Assembly: GCA_022711595.1 (NCBI GenBank)
Contig: JAKLET010000002.1
Location: forward strand, 1 to 64,000
Direction of reading: 5' to 3'
DNA: 64,000 bases
Source of the DNA: Deltaproteobacteria bacterium
Lineage (GTDB): Bacteria > Desulfobacterota > Syntrophorhabdia > Syntrophorhabdales > Syntrophorhabdaceae
The translations under genes were made by a program, and so were the position numbers. The stretch's first letter is position 1, and each line of letters starts with the position of its first letter. Below are positions 28,337 to 37,029 of this stretch, in pieces. A model generated the notes under the pieces. It saw only the letters and a program-made list of their open reading frames with translations. It ran no database searches and was not told the DNA's origin.

Positions 28337-28412
28337 GGGGGGGGAAGGAGGGAGGGGTATGTTTTACGATACCCCGCCGGGCCCTGCCCGTGACGATGTT
28401 CTTTTCCAATGA
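28337..28412 (+). promoter_or_regulatory. G-rich leader hairpin with a 17-codon frame
   Basis: A G-rich run (28337-28357: eight, two, three and four G's separated by A's) can form a G-quadruplex and reads as a strong Shine-Dalgarno. Right after it GGGGTAT (28354-28360) pairs with ATACCCC (28369-28375), and an ATG at 28359 inside this hairpin opens a 17-codon frame ending at 28412. The layout resembles a controlled leader of the gene at 28485, but no known riboswitch was recognised. The rest of the gap 28199-28484 shows nothing clear. Confidence 0.35.
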
Positions 28413-28484
28413 GGTCGAACAATCGGCAATCGTGTTCAGCAATCGATCGGTTCTCACTTGTAAAATATCTGATATTGCAGGAAA

Positions 28485-30953
28485 ATGGTAAAAAAGCAAA
28501 GCGGGGTTATCATGGGCGATCTGAGAAAAATGCTTGATCCGAAGACCGTTGCCTTTATCGGTGCGGATGACAGGGAAGGATCGACGGAGAGGTCGATACT
28601 GGACAACCTGCTCCTGTCGGCAGGGAGGAAGATCTTTCCCGTAAACCCGGACAGAGATCGGGTGCTTGGCCTCGATTGCCGCCCTTCGATCTCCGATATC
28701 GATGAACACATAGACCTTGCTGTGATCTCCGTGGCTGATGAACTGATCCTCCCTGTAACCGGAGAATGCGCCGAAAGAGGGGTCGAAGGGGCCATTATCA
28801 TATCCGCGGGCCCTCGAAACGATACGGGAGAGAGGAAAGAGCTTGAAAAAAAGGTATTGGGGATAAGGAAAAAATTCGGAATGAGGCTTATAGGGCCGGG
28901 CAGCAGCGGCATAATTATGCCCAACGATGGATTGAATGCCACCTTCCTCAAGGCGGCCCCAGTTAAGGGGAGCACGGCTTTCATCTCGCAGAGCGGTACC
29001 ATGGGAAGCGCCATGCTCTACTGGGGTGTGGACAACCTCATCGGTTTCAGCATGTTCGCGTCTCTTGGCTCCATGATAGATGTGGATTTTGCCGATCTCA
29101 TCGATTTTCTCCAGGAAGACTATTTTACAAAGAACATCATGCTTTACATGGAACACGTAAAGGACGCAAAAAAATTCCTGAGCGCTTCGCGCTGTTTCGC
29201 GCGGAACAAACCCATTGTTGTTTTAAAACCAGGCAGGTACCCGCAGAGCACAGAAGCACTTTTTTCGCATACATCTCATGAGACCGGGAGCGATATGGTC
29301 TACGACGCCGCCTTCAGGCGGGTCGGCATGGTAAGGGCAAAGGAGACTGAGGATTTTTTCGATACAGCCAGGATACTTGTTTCGAGAGCGCTCCCCAGGG
29401 GGCCCAGGCTTGCCGTTGTGTCCAATTCGGGCGGTCTCGGCGTCATCGCCTGTGATATCCTCGTGGAGCAGAAGGGACAGCTTGCCCGATTCACGAAAAA
29501 AAGCATTGGAAAGCTTGAAGGGATAATGAATGGCAGCCGCAGCGGGAACAATCCCGTCGATCTGTCCGGAGAGGCGGTGATCGAAGAATACCTGGAGGCA
29601 GTCGATGCTTGCCTGAGGGACGATGGAGTCGACGGTGTTCTTGTGGTGTACGCACCTTCTTCTCATTGCGACCCGGGGGAACTGGCCAGGCAGATGGCGA
29701 CAGCGGCCATGAAGGTCTCCAAAACGCTTGTTGCCGTCTGGATGGGCGGCCAGTACTCGCGTGAGGGTATAGCGGTCTTGAGAGAGTCCGGCATACCCGC
29801 TTACGAAACCCCGGAAGACGCTGTCAGGGCATACATGTATATGGTTGATTACCGGAGGAATATTGCTCTTCTGAACGAAACCCCGGAAGAGCTCCCGGAA
29901 GGAGAGATGAAACTGACAAACCACTTGAAAGCCATCGTTCGCAATGCCGCCAAAGAGCGTCAGGAAACTATCGCCGGAAAGGAGGCCTACGGTTTCCTCA
30001 AGAACTACGGCATTTCCGTCTATAAAGGACCTGTTTCCGGAGAGGAGGAGGCAGCCTCCGGACATCCCGTTGATGAATGGGCATTGAGATCAATGAGGGA
30101 TGTCGATTTCGGGACCGTTATCCTGCTCATATCCATGAACGCTGCAGGCAGCCGCCGGACCGGTTTCGCAGTCGGACTGCCCCCGTTGAACCAGGTGCTG
30201 GCAAGGCGCCTGATGGACGATGCTGGGTTCCATTCAGACAGCGGGCCCGCTATGAGGCATATGGAGGAATTGCTTGTAAGGTTTTCCAACCTCATTGCAG
30301 ATTTTCCGGAGGTCAGCGAGATAGAGATCGAGGCCGCCGTGATGCGCGACGACGGAGTGTATGCGAAGGAAACGGCGATCAGGATCGATGGCGGCTATCA
30401 AAAAGGTATCGGCCAGTATCCGCAGCTTTCCATTATGCCTTATCCGTCGCGGTATATCAGGCAATGGAAGATACGCGACGGCAGGGACGTTCTGCTCAGG
30501 CCCATCAGGGCCGAAGATGCGCCCATGGTGAAGGAGATGATGTCCACCCTGTCAGAAGAAACGCTGCGGCTGAGGTTTTTTGTGATAATGGAGATCGACC
30601 ACAGGATGCTTATGAATTTCTGCAACACCGATTACGACAGGGAGATCGCCATTGCCGTCGAACTGAGGGAAGGCGATAAAAAAAGGATCATCGGCGGCGG
30701 GCGGATCATAGTCGAGCCTGATACGGGAAACGGCCAGTTCGCCCTCCTTGTTTCCGACGATTTCCAGAAGCAGGGCCTCGGGGAAAAGCTCCTTGACACT
30801 GTCATCGGGGTTGCCCAGGACAAGGGCCTGCGAGAGATCTATGGGATAGTGCTCTCGGAGAATACGAAAATGCTTGGTCTGAGCAGGAAAATGGGATTCA
30901 AGCCAACCGTGCTTCCCGACGGCATCACCAGGGTCAGCCTGGAACTTGATTAA
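28485..30953 (+). CDS. Pat-like protein lysine acetyltransferase
   Basis: An 822-residue protein with the build of Pat/YfiQ-type protein acetyltransferases. Residues about 5-130 are a CoA-binding Rossmann domain (MLDPKTVAFIGADDREGSTE). Residues 140-450 are a succinyl-CoA-synthetase-like pair (AFISQSGTMGSAMLYWG, SNSGGLGVIACDI). Residues about 470-650 are a shortened ATP-grasp-like region. The C-terminal GNAT (about 665-822) has the acetyl-CoA loop VSDDFQKQGLGEKLLDTV. Such enzymes inactivate acyl-CoA synthetases by acetylating a Lys in a PX4GK motif; both synthetases in this window carry it. The start at 28485 has AGGA; an ATG at 28512 is possible. It ends 3 bp from the convergent next gene. 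Confidence 0.85.
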   Translation: MVKKQSGVIMGDLRKMLDPKTVAFIGADDREGSTERSILDNLLLSAGRKIFPVNPDRDRVLGLDCRPSISDIDEHIDLAVISVADELILPVTGECAERGVEGAIIISAGPRNDTGERKELEKKVLGIRKKFGMRLIGPGSSGIIMPNDGLNATFLKAAPVKGSTAFISQSGTMGSAMLYWGVDNLIGFSMFASLGSMIDVDFADLIDFLQEDYFTKNIMLYMEHVKDAKKFLSASRCFARNKPIVVLKPGRYPQSTEALFSHTSHETGSDMVYDAAFRRVGMVRAKETEDFFDTARILVSRALPRGPRLAVVSNSGGLGVIACDILVEQKGQLARFTKKSIGKLEGIMNGSRSGNNPVDLSGEAVIEEYLEAVDACLRDDGVDGVLVVYAPSSHCDPGELARQMATAAMKVSKTLVAVWMGGQYSREGIAVLRESGIPAYETPEDAVRAYMYMVDYRRNIALLNETPEELPEGEMKLTNHLKAIVRNAAKERQETIAGKEAYGFLKNYGISVYKGPVSGEEEAASGHPVDEWALRSMRDVDFGTVILLISMNAAGSRRTGFAVGLPPLNQVLARRLMDDAGFHSDSGPAMRHMEELLVRFSNLIADFPEVSEIEIEAAVMRDDGVYAKETAIRIDGGYQKGIGQYPQLSIMPYPSRYIRQWKIRDGRDVLLRPIRAEDAPMVKEMMSTLSEETLRLRFFVIMEIDHRMLMNFCNTDYDREIAIAVELREGDKKRIIGGGRIIVEPDTGNGQFALLVSDDFQKQGLGEKLLDTVIGVAQDKGLREIYGIVLSENTKMLGLSRKMGFKPTVLPDGITRVSLELD

Positions 30954-30956
30954 ACC

Positions 30957-31694
30957 TCATCGTTCCTTTTTTGGCGGCAGGAATATCTCGAAGGGTGTGT
31001 GCGGGACAAGAAGGAGGTTGTGGGGTTTCTCGATCTCGCCGGCGCTGAGGACCCCCAGGTTTTCAAGATAGGGGAAACTGGCGCGGACAGCCCGGCAGAC
31101 CCTTGGCTTCAACGGTTCGTGAAATATTTCGAGGCGCTTGAGGCCTCCCCATGCCGGATAGAAACCCGAAAGGGGGTCCATGAGGTAAAGCAGTGCCTCG
31201 TCGACGCCCGGAAAGGGATCAAGGCCGGTCAGGGCCGCGGCGGTCTGTGCGGCGGCTATCGAGAAGCGCCCATGCCAGTTTCCTTCCACGCGGTAACTGC
31301 CGTATTCCCCTTCTTCGCCCGTTTCCGCGGTGATCTCGAAAGGGCAGTGTTCAACGGGCATACCCGAGAGCGTTTTATACATGAAGGTGATGAACCGGCC
31401 ATTTATGCCACATCGTATGAAATAAACAGCCACCTCCCCGTTGTGCGGGTCAATAACATAGGTCCTTATATTAACCTGGTCGAAGGGAATGGGCGGCGCC
31501 GGGATGTGGAACGCTTTCTCCGTGTTCCCCTTGAAGATGACAAGGGAGAGAAATGCCTTTCCTTCCCCTGCCGGCGCCGGCCTCAATCCCCGGGGCAGCA
31601 GGCCGGCGATGCGTTCCTGCGGCAGCAGGTAAGAGACATAGAGCATGTCTTTCAGCCGCATCGATATGGAGGGCGCACGTTTTATTTTCACCAT
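30957..31694 (-). CDS. DUF2071/acetoacetate decarboxylase-like protein
   Basis: A 245-residue soluble protein resembling the DUF2071 group, which shares the acetoacetate decarboxylase fold. Visible cues are SYLLPQERIAGLLPRGLRPA near residue 20, FLSLVIFKGN, VNIRTYVIDPHNGEVAVYFI and the C-terminal PHTPFEIFLPPKK. The active-site lysine of true decarboxylases is not evident, so the enzyme activity is unclear. It lies 42 bp downstream of fdhD and could share its transcript, although no functional link is obvious. The start codon is an ATG with a weak ribosome-binding site. Confidence 0.6.
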   Translation of the reverse strand: MVKIKRAPSISMRLKDMLYVSYLLPQERIAGLLPRGLRPAPAGEGKAFLSLVIFKGNTEKAFHIPAPPIPFDQVNIRTYVIDPHNGEVAVYFIRCGINGRFITFMYKTLSGMPVEHCPFEITAETGEEGEYGSYRVEGNWHGRFSIAAAQTAAALTGLDPFPGVDEALLYLMDPLSGFYPAWGGLKRLEIFHEPLKPRVCRAVRASFPYLENLGVLSAGEIEKPHNLLLVPHTPFEIFLPPKKER

Positions 31695-31736
31695 CTTTCA
31701 CCGTGACGGTCCGCGTGGACAGATCTTTGCCCCGGT

Positions 31737-32540
31737 TCAGGGCCGGGTGACGAGCCGCTCCGGATGTGTAAAGACGTTCCCCCTGTTGTTCCTCAGGGAT
31801 CCCACAAGGGTGAGACCCATTCTTCTCCCCACTTCAACGGCAAGGGACGTGGCAGCCGAAACCCCGACGAGTATCTCCGCACCGAGCCTGACAGATTTCA
31901 TGACCATTTCGTAACTGAGCCGCGAACTCAGCTGAACAACTGCCGCTTCACCGACCCTTCGTTCAAGGACCAGTTTCCCGATGGCCTTATCGAGGGCGTT
32001 GTGTCTGCCCACATCCTCGGCGAAAGACAAAAGACCGCCTTTCGCGTCAAATATCCCCGCCGCGTGTGTCCCTCTCGTGGCGCGATGGACGTCCTGCTTT
32101 TCAACAAGGGCCTGCTGCATCCGGGAAAGCATTGAAAACTCCATTGTTGTCTTTATCTCGATTTTATTTATAGAACAGGCCAGGTCTTCGACCATGTCCG
32201 AACCGCAGATGCCGCAGCTTGAATACGCCACGGACCGCCTGCGTTTCTGTGCAAGCGCTGCCTCCCTTTTCTCCTTGTCGTTCAAACGGATGTCGATCTT
32301 GTTCGCGGACAGGTCGCCGCAATAACTTGCGCCGGCCAGATCGTCCACTGAGCCGATGATCCCTTCGGTGAAACAGAGGCCCACGGCAAGCGGTATCTCT
32401 TCACCGGGAAGGCGCATGGTCATGTAAAAACGCTCTCCGTCGATGTGTATCTCCAGAGGTTCTTCCATTGCCAGCTGTTCGCCTTCAACGGTGGAGCCGT
32501 GATCGGTATACCTGGTCACGGGGACATTGAGCACGTTCAT
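31737..32540 (-). CDS. fdhD: Formate dehydrogenase accessory sulfurtransferase FdhD
   Basis: A 267-residue protein needed to make active formate dehydrogenase: it carries a sulfur from a cysteine desulfurase to the molybdenum/tungsten cofactor. The sulfur-relay motif SSCGICG is present near residue 110. GGLLSFAEDVGRHNALDKAIG and SSRLSYEMVMKSVRLGAEIL are family hallmarks. The ATG at 32540 was chosen because AGGAGG sits 8 nt upstream; a TTG seven codons earlier is less likely. Its presence implies a formate dehydrogenase elsewhere in the genome, often itself a selenoprotein. Confidence 0.95.
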   Translation of the reverse strand: MNVLNVPVTRYTDHGSTVEGEQLAMEEPLEIHIDGERFYMTMRLPGEEIPLAVGLCFTEGIIGSVDDLAGASYCGDLSANKIDIRLNDKEKREAALAQKRRRSVAYSSCGICGSDMVEDLACSINKIEIKTTMEFSMLSRMQQALVEKQDVHRATRGTHAAGIFDAKGGLLSFAEDVGRHNALDKAIGKLVLERRVGEAAVVQLSSRLSYEMVMKSVRLGAEILVGVSAATSLAVEVGRRMGLTLVGSLRNNRGNVFTHPERLVTRP

Positions 32541-32656
32541 TAATGCGACCTCCTCGTTCAATATTGAACCGTTCCATGCCTTTCATGGGCAAATGATTTC
32601 TACTTTTTCATATTTTAGGAAGAATAGCAATGCATAAAAAACAAGCGACGGGGCCG

Positions 32657-33628
32657 TTATTTTCCCGGGTCCAGGAGGACCTTGAGGACGTTGCGCATCT
32701 TCGCCCGGGTAAAGGCCTTTTTTGCCTCTTCGAAAGGGAAGACTGCGGAGATAAGGGGCTTTACGTTGATGAGGCCCTTCGCGAGGGCATTGAGGGCCGG
32801 CTTGAAGGGCCCGCAGCGGGAGCCGACGACGGTCATCTCGTCAATGACGAGAGGGGCAAGGTTGACAGGGGCGCCATGCGCCACGGTGCTCTTCAGGACG
32901 ATCGTCCCGCGGGGCCTTGTGAGTTTCATGGCGGTCTCGAAGGCATCGGCGCTGCCCGTTGCCTCCACGACGACATCGTATTTATTGCCCGCCGGGAGGA
33001 GGTCCTTTGCCAGTACCACGGGCACTCCCTGCTCACGTGCAACGCTCAGCTTCCAGGGGTGTTTCCCGGCCAGGGTCAGGTCCGCACCGGTTAGTCTCAG
33101 GGTCAGGGCACAGAGTATACCGAGCTTGCCGTCACCGAGGACAAGGACCTTATCGGTGGACTTTATCCTGATTTGCTCCAGTATCTCGAAGGCCGCAGCG
33201 AGCGGTTCTGTGAAAACAGCCTCTTCATCGGTGAGGTTGTCCGGGATTTCATGGAGGTTCCCGACGGGAAGCGTCGTGTACTGCGCGAATGCTCCGTCCC
33301 TTCCCAGTATGCCGAGGGTTGTCCTGTCGGGGCAGTGTTTTTCGAGGCCTTCGAGACACAGGCCGCAATGCCGGCAGCCGCAGTTTATCTCGCCGACAAC
33401 CCGTTTCCCGAGGAGTTTTTTTGATCTGCCGTCAATCGCCTCCACGATGCCGGTGAACTCGTGGCCGATGATCCCCTGGAACCCCAGGTAGCCCTTCATT
33501 ATCTCCATGTCTGTGTTGCAGATGCCCGCCATGGTGACCCTGATCAGGGCTTCGCCATGTACCGCTGCAGGTTTTTGCAGATCATCAGCAAGCCTCAGGC
33601 GGCGGCCGTCGAAGACTATCGCCTTCAA
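32657..33628 (-). CDS. Zinc-dependent alcohol dehydrogenase-family protein
   Basis: A 323-residue medium-chain dehydrogenase/reductase. The catalytic zinc site includes MAGICNTDMEIMKG and GHEF. The structural zinc loop has four cysteines in CGCRHCGLCLEGLEKHC. The NAD(P)-binding Rossmann part begins KVLVLGDGKLGILCALTLRL. The substrate cannot be told from sequence; sorbitol/threonine-type polyol dehydrogenases are close in shape. It starts with TTG at 33628, helped by GGGGGACA upstream, and abuts nudC with no gap, so the two are co-transcribed. Confidence 0.88.
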   Translation of the reverse strand: MKAIVFDGRRLRLADDLQKPAAVHGEALIRVTMAGICNTDMEIMKGYLGFQGIIGHEFTGIVEAIDGRSKKLLGKRVVGEINCGCRHCGLCLEGLEKHCPDRTTLGILGRDGAFAQYTTLPVGNLHEIPDNLTDEEAVFTEPLAAAFEILEQIRIKSTDKVLVLGDGKLGILCALTLRLTGADLTLAGKHPWKLSVAREQGVPVVLAKDLLPAGNKYDVVVEATGSADAFETAMKLTRPRGTIVLKSTVAHGAPVNLAPLVIDEMTVVGSRCGPFKPALNALAKGLINVKPLISAVFPFEEAKKAFTRAKMRNVLKVLLDPGK

Positions 33629-34426
33629 TTATGTCCCCCTTCGGTGTTTTTCGATGAACCAGTCTATGAGCGACCGGGCTATGCTTACCCTGTCGGGTAT
33701 CCTCGGCAGATCACCGGCGGTGAACCACTTCGCATCGACGATCTCTTCGTTGTCGACGGCGATATCACCGGCAGCCCACGCGGCGGTGAAGGCGATCATG
33801 AGGGAATCGGGATAGGGCCACGGCTGGCTGCCGAAGTAACGTATGTCCTTGACCTCTATGCCGACCTCTTCCCTGATCTCTCTTCGTACGACATCTTCAA
33901 GGGTCTCGCCGGGCTCGACAAAACCAGCGAGGACGCTGTAGATGTTTTCGGCAAACCTGCTCGCGCGGGCCAGCAGCACCCTGTCGTCACGCTCGACAAG
34001 GACGATCACCGCAGGAGATATCCTGGGGAACATGGTGAAACCGCACACATCACATTGCTTGGCCAGGATGGATGGATGCCTGCCCGCCTTTGACCCGCAG
34101 TTGCTGCAAAATTGGTGGGTCCTGTCCCAGTTCAAAATTCCCATGGCCCGCACTGCCATGGCATATTCGTCCTCGCTCAAAAGTCCGAAGAGCTGCCTGA
34201 GGCCGAGGAACTCCATCCCCGGGGGAGGATCGGTCCCTTTGGGTACTGAAAATGCGTGACATGAAACGCCCTTTCGGGAACCAAGTCCGTAGCTGTCCGC
34301 AAGGTGCGGTTCGAGACCCTTTGCCGCGCCCTCCAATGGAATACAGGGTGGCTGCGTGGAAGTATCGACGAGCACTTTCTGCCCCCGGAGCACAAAGAAG
34401 CGGGAAACATCCTTCTCCGGTGTCAT
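33629..34426 (-). CDS. nudC: NAD(+) diphosphatase / RNA decapping NUDIX hydrolase
   Basis: A 265-residue NudC-type enzyme that splits NADH and removes NAD caps from RNA. The zinc ribbon FCSNCGSKAGRHPSI with its second pair CDVCGF precedes the NUDIX domain. The NUDIX box is GFVEPGETLEDVVRREIREE with EVGIEVKD continuing, and the NudC-specific SQPWPYPDSLM motif follows. Both are intact. It is the upstream gene of a pair with the zinc dehydrogenase. The exact start is uncertain: the N-terminus MTPEKDVSRFFVLRG has a moderate ribosome-binding site. Confidence 0.94.
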   Translation of the reverse strand: MTPEKDVSRFFVLRGQKVLVDTSTQPPCIPLEGAAKGLEPHLADSYGLGSRKGVSCHAFSVPKGTDPPPGMEFLGLRQLFGLLSEDEYAMAVRAMGILNWDRTHQFCSNCGSKAGRHPSILAKQCDVCGFTMFPRISPAVIVLVERDDRVLLARASRFAENIYSVLAGFVEPGETLEDVVRREIREEVGIEVKDIRYFGSQPWPYPDSLMIAFTAAWAAGDIAVDNEEIVDAKWFTAGDLPRIPDRVSIARSLIDWFIEKHRRGT

Positions 34427-34598
34427 GGAACGTCCCGATTTTCACTGTCGGCTTTCATGTACGAAATCAATACTGCATGGGGACGGGAATGTCAAGGAAG
34501 AAGGACGAAATGAAAATATGGCCCGAACAGCCCGTACGGTGAATTTTTTTCTCGAAGTGAAAGATGTAACATGTTATAGTGTTGCGAAAGATAAACGG

Positions 34599-35060
34599 AT
34601 GGATCTAAACAGTATTCTAATTGAGAACGCCCGGGCGCGTAGGCCCCTGCCTGCCAGTCTGCAGATCGGCAGGAGTGCGGGCACAGGCAGTGACGAGGGG
34701 CGGGACAATAGAAAAAAACAAATTGTCCCCTTTATCCCCTTTGATCGCGACAGCGTTGACATATCTTTGGAAAACAGCAGCAGGACCGAGATACGGCAGG
34801 ACCTCCTTCAGTTCCACATCTCTCTCACCAGGAACCGCGTCGAGATAGAAGAAAAGGGCCGCGAGACCGGGAAAAAGGTTTCCTCAGACATTGCCGCTTA
34901 TAAGGCGGAAGGGGTTGCCATCACCGACAGCAAGATCGTACAGGAAGAAAGGAGCATCGGCCCCTACGGACTGCATGTGAACCAGAGCGCCATGAAAAGA
35001 TATGAGCAGGCCGGGTCTTACCGGAACTGGCATCCCACCACCTTCGAAATAACCGTATAG
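34599..35060 (+). CDS. Protein of unknown function
   Basis: A 153-residue soluble protein starting MDLNSILIENARARRPLP, not recognised. It has a short disordered-looking stretch (about 25-40, rich in Gly, Ser, Arg) and then alternating polar helix and strand with KGRETGKKVSSDIAAYKAEG. The C-terminus NWHPTTFEITV is more ordered. The frame remains open far upstream, but the ATG at 34599 is the first place where codon use and content look protein-like. No good Shine-Dalgarno is seen. It is convergent with the cytochrome gene, and a CAATACC/GGTATTG hairpin (35064-35085) lies between them. Confidence 0.5.
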   Translation: MDLNSILIENARARRPLPASLQIGRSAGTGSDEGRDNRKKQIVPFIPFDRDSVDISLENSSRTEIRQDLLQFHISLTRNRVEIEEKGRETGKKVSSDIAAYKAEGVAITDSKIVQEERSIGPYGLHVNQSAMKRYEQAGSYRNWHPTTFEITV

Positions 35061-35063
35061 TTC

Positions 35064-35085
35064 CAATACCGTAAGCTGGGTATTG
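35064..35085. terminator. Small inverted repeat between convergent genes
   Basis: CAATACC (35064-35070) and GGTATTG (35079-35085) form a perfect 7-bp stem with an 8-nt loop. There is no clear T-tract, so termination is only suggested by position. Confidence 0.35.
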
Positions 35086-35095
35086 ATCATTCCCT

Positions 35096-35839
35096 TCACA
35101 ATGTTTTCATATATGCCACAAGGTTTGTCACCTCCTCCTCGGTGAGCTCGGGGAAGGCCGGCATTTTTTTATAAGGCTTCTTGAGCTGGAGAGCGATGTT
35201 ATCAGCGGTAGCAGGCCGACCGCTCGAAGGGAGCGCTTTTAACTTCATGACGCCCTTGAGGCCGGGGCTGCCGGTTGCCGAGGCGCTCTCTATATCGTGG
35301 CAGGAAAGGCATTTCGACCCGTAGAGATCCTTGCCTTTCTGAACGCCGACAGTGTCGGCTGAAAGGCCTTGTTTTGATGTCTCCGGGGTTCCGGATGCAT
35401 CTGCAGCCGCCCGTGGACTTTTTGGGGTGAGGCCTCCCGACAGGATATAGTACCCCGTGGATGAGGCAACGGTTCCAAGGGCCAGGAGGACGACGGTGAT
35501 CCCTATGGCCGCTACTTTGCCGTAAAACTGCCGGTAAGCCTTGACTATAGCGAGTTTGAGAAGAAAAAGGAAGAGGACGGAATGTGCCAGCATGACATGG
35601 AATGTCGCCCGGGGGGAGAGTTCCGCTCCGGTGCGGGCGATATAGGCCATGCCCAGGCCTGCGAGGACGAGGAAAACGGCGAAAAACAGGATACCGTTTA
35701 TGCGGTGCGCCTTTTTGAGCCTGTCCGTATCAAAACGTTTTTCGCTCCTTCCCAGAGTTTCAAACATTGTGAAGGCGCCGAAAAGGGCAAGGACCAAAAA
35801 CACGATCGATATGAGTGTTTTAACCATGAAGATTGTCAT
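35096..35839 (-). CDS. Membrane-anchored monoheme cytochrome c
   Basis: A 247-residue protein. Four membrane segments fill the first half (about 6-26, 48-69, 80-102 and 108-133). After a linker comes a small cytochrome c domain with the heme motif CLSCH (about residue 175) and the likely distal ligand in KKMPAFPELTEEEVTNLVAYM. It would face the periplasm and pass electrons to or from a membrane partner. The start ATG has AGGGAGG at good spacing. It is divergent from hrcA with 138 bp between. No cytochrome oxidase or reductase subunit is adjacent, so its partner is unknown. Confidence 0.85.
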   Translation of the reverse strand: MTIFMVKTLISIVFLVLALFGAFTMFETLGRSEKRFDTDRLKKAHRINGILFFAVFLVLAGLGMAYIARTGAELSPRATFHVMLAHSVLFLFLLKLAIVKAYRQFYGKVAAIGITVVLLALGTVASSTGYYILSGGLTPKSPRAAADASGTPETSKQGLSADTVGVQKGKDLYGSKCLSCHDIESASATGSPGLKGVMKLKALPSSGRPATADNIALQLKKPYKKMPAFPELTEEEVTNLVAYMKTL

Positions 35840-35937
35840 AACGACCTCCCTTTTTCATGGATCAACAGAAATGAAAGGCACATCTTTAAGGATATGCCGT
35901 AACATCCTGTGAGTCAATGGGCGCAGACGTACTTTTC

Positions 35938-35966
35938 TTGACAAAGACGGCCCGGATAATTAATTT
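35938..35966 (+). promoter_or_regulatory. Promoter of hrcA-grpE-dnaJ
   Basis: TTGACA (35938-35943), 17 bp, TAATTT (35961-35966). The hrcA ATG is 12 bp past the -10 box and has no Shine-Dalgarno, so the leader would be only a few bases. No CIRCE inverted repeat (TTAGCACTC/GAGTGCTAA) is visible. Confidence 0.55.
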
Positions 35967-35977
35967 ATTGTATCGCT

Positions 35978-37021
35978 ATGAAAGGGTTAAATGAAATTCT
36001 CAACGACCGGCAGCGGTCGGTACTCGAACTCATCCTGGAGAGTTACATTGTTTCCGCGGAGCCCGTCGGTTCCACAACGATCTCCAGGGCAATGAAAAAG
36101 AGACTCAGTTCCGCCACGATCAGGAACATCATGAGCGATCTCGAGGAACTCGGCTTTCTTTACAAACCTCATGCTGTTGCGGGGCGCCTTCCCACTCCCA
36201 GGGCTTTCCGTTATTATGTGAACGGTCTTCCTTCATCGGGGGTCCCGGGCAAGAGGGACCTCAAGGCCCTGGAAATGCTCAGCCGCCCCCGTTATGTCTA
36301 CACTGAAGAAGTGATGGCCGATGCCTCCAGGGTCCTTGCGGCGATCTGCCGGTGTGCGAGCATTGTCGTCGAGCCCAGGGTCGATACAATGCTCTTCAAG
36401 GAAGTGGAATTTGTCAGGTTGTTCCGGAACACCATCCTTATTGTCTTTGTTACCACGTCGGGCATGGTTCACAGGCGGTTTGTCGACACCATCGAAGATC
36501 TCCCGCAGGGTGTACTTGACGAGATGAAGCACTATATGAACGAGAGGTTCTCCGGCATGCCCTTCTACGCTCTCAAGGAGAACATTCTCAAGGATATAAG
36601 GAAGGACAGGGAGGATTTCAACAGGCTCTATAAAAAAATACAGGACACGCTCGACCTTCTCGTGGGCGAAGAGGAAAAGAGGGAGGTGCACATCGAGGGG
36701 GCATCAAAGATCATCGGTTCTCCCGAATTCTCCGATGTTGAAAAACTCAAGGACCTCTTCAAGGCGCTGGAGAACAAGGACAGGCTGGTAAAGCTCCTCG
36801 ACCAGTATCTCAGGGAGGAGGGCATCCATGTCATCATAGGCAACGAAAGCGACATGAGGGGAATGGAGGGCATGAGCATCATCACCTCCGCATACCGCAT
36901 CGGAGAGGACAGCTATGGCCTGCTGGGTATTCTCGGGCCCATGAGGATGGACTACTCCCGGCTCATTCCCATAGTCGATTATGCCGCCAGGGCTGTCACA
37001 GACCTATTCAGAATAATGTGA
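35978..37021 (+). CDS. hrcA: Heat-inducible transcription repressor HrcA
   Basis: A 347-residue repressor that normally binds CIRCE operators in front of chaperone genes and is kept active by GroEL. The N-terminal winged helix is clear (LNDRQRSVLELILESYIVSA, then PVGSTTISR and SSATIRNIMSDLEELGFL). The C-terminal GAF-like part ends GLLGILGPMRMDYSRLIPIV. Length is normal. It heads the run hrcA-grpE-dnaJ. Oddly, no CIRCE is visible upstream of itself or anywhere else I looked in the window, so its operator may differ or lie elsewhere. Confidence 0.95.
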   Translation: MKGLNEILNDRQRSVLELILESYIVSAEPVGSTTISRAMKKRLSSATIRNIMSDLEELGFLYKPHAVAGRLPTPRAFRYYVNGLPSSGVPGKRDLKALEMLSRPRYVYTEEVMADASRVLAAICRCASIVVEPRVDTMLFKEVEFVRLFRNTILIVFVTTSGMVHRRFVDTIEDLPQGVLDEMKHYMNERFSGMPFYALKENILKDIRKDREDFNRLYKKIQDTLDLLVGEEEKREVHIEGASKIIGSPEFSDVEKLKDLFKALENKDRLVKLLDQYLREEGIHVIIGNESDMRGMEGMSIITSAYRIGEDSYGLLGILGPMRMDYSRLIPIVDYAARAVTDLFRIM

Positions 37022-37029
37022 GGGTATAA

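Noticed and set aside
35840-35977. CIRCE operator before hrcA
   Set aside because: No inverted repeat of the TTAGCACTC type is present in this gap.
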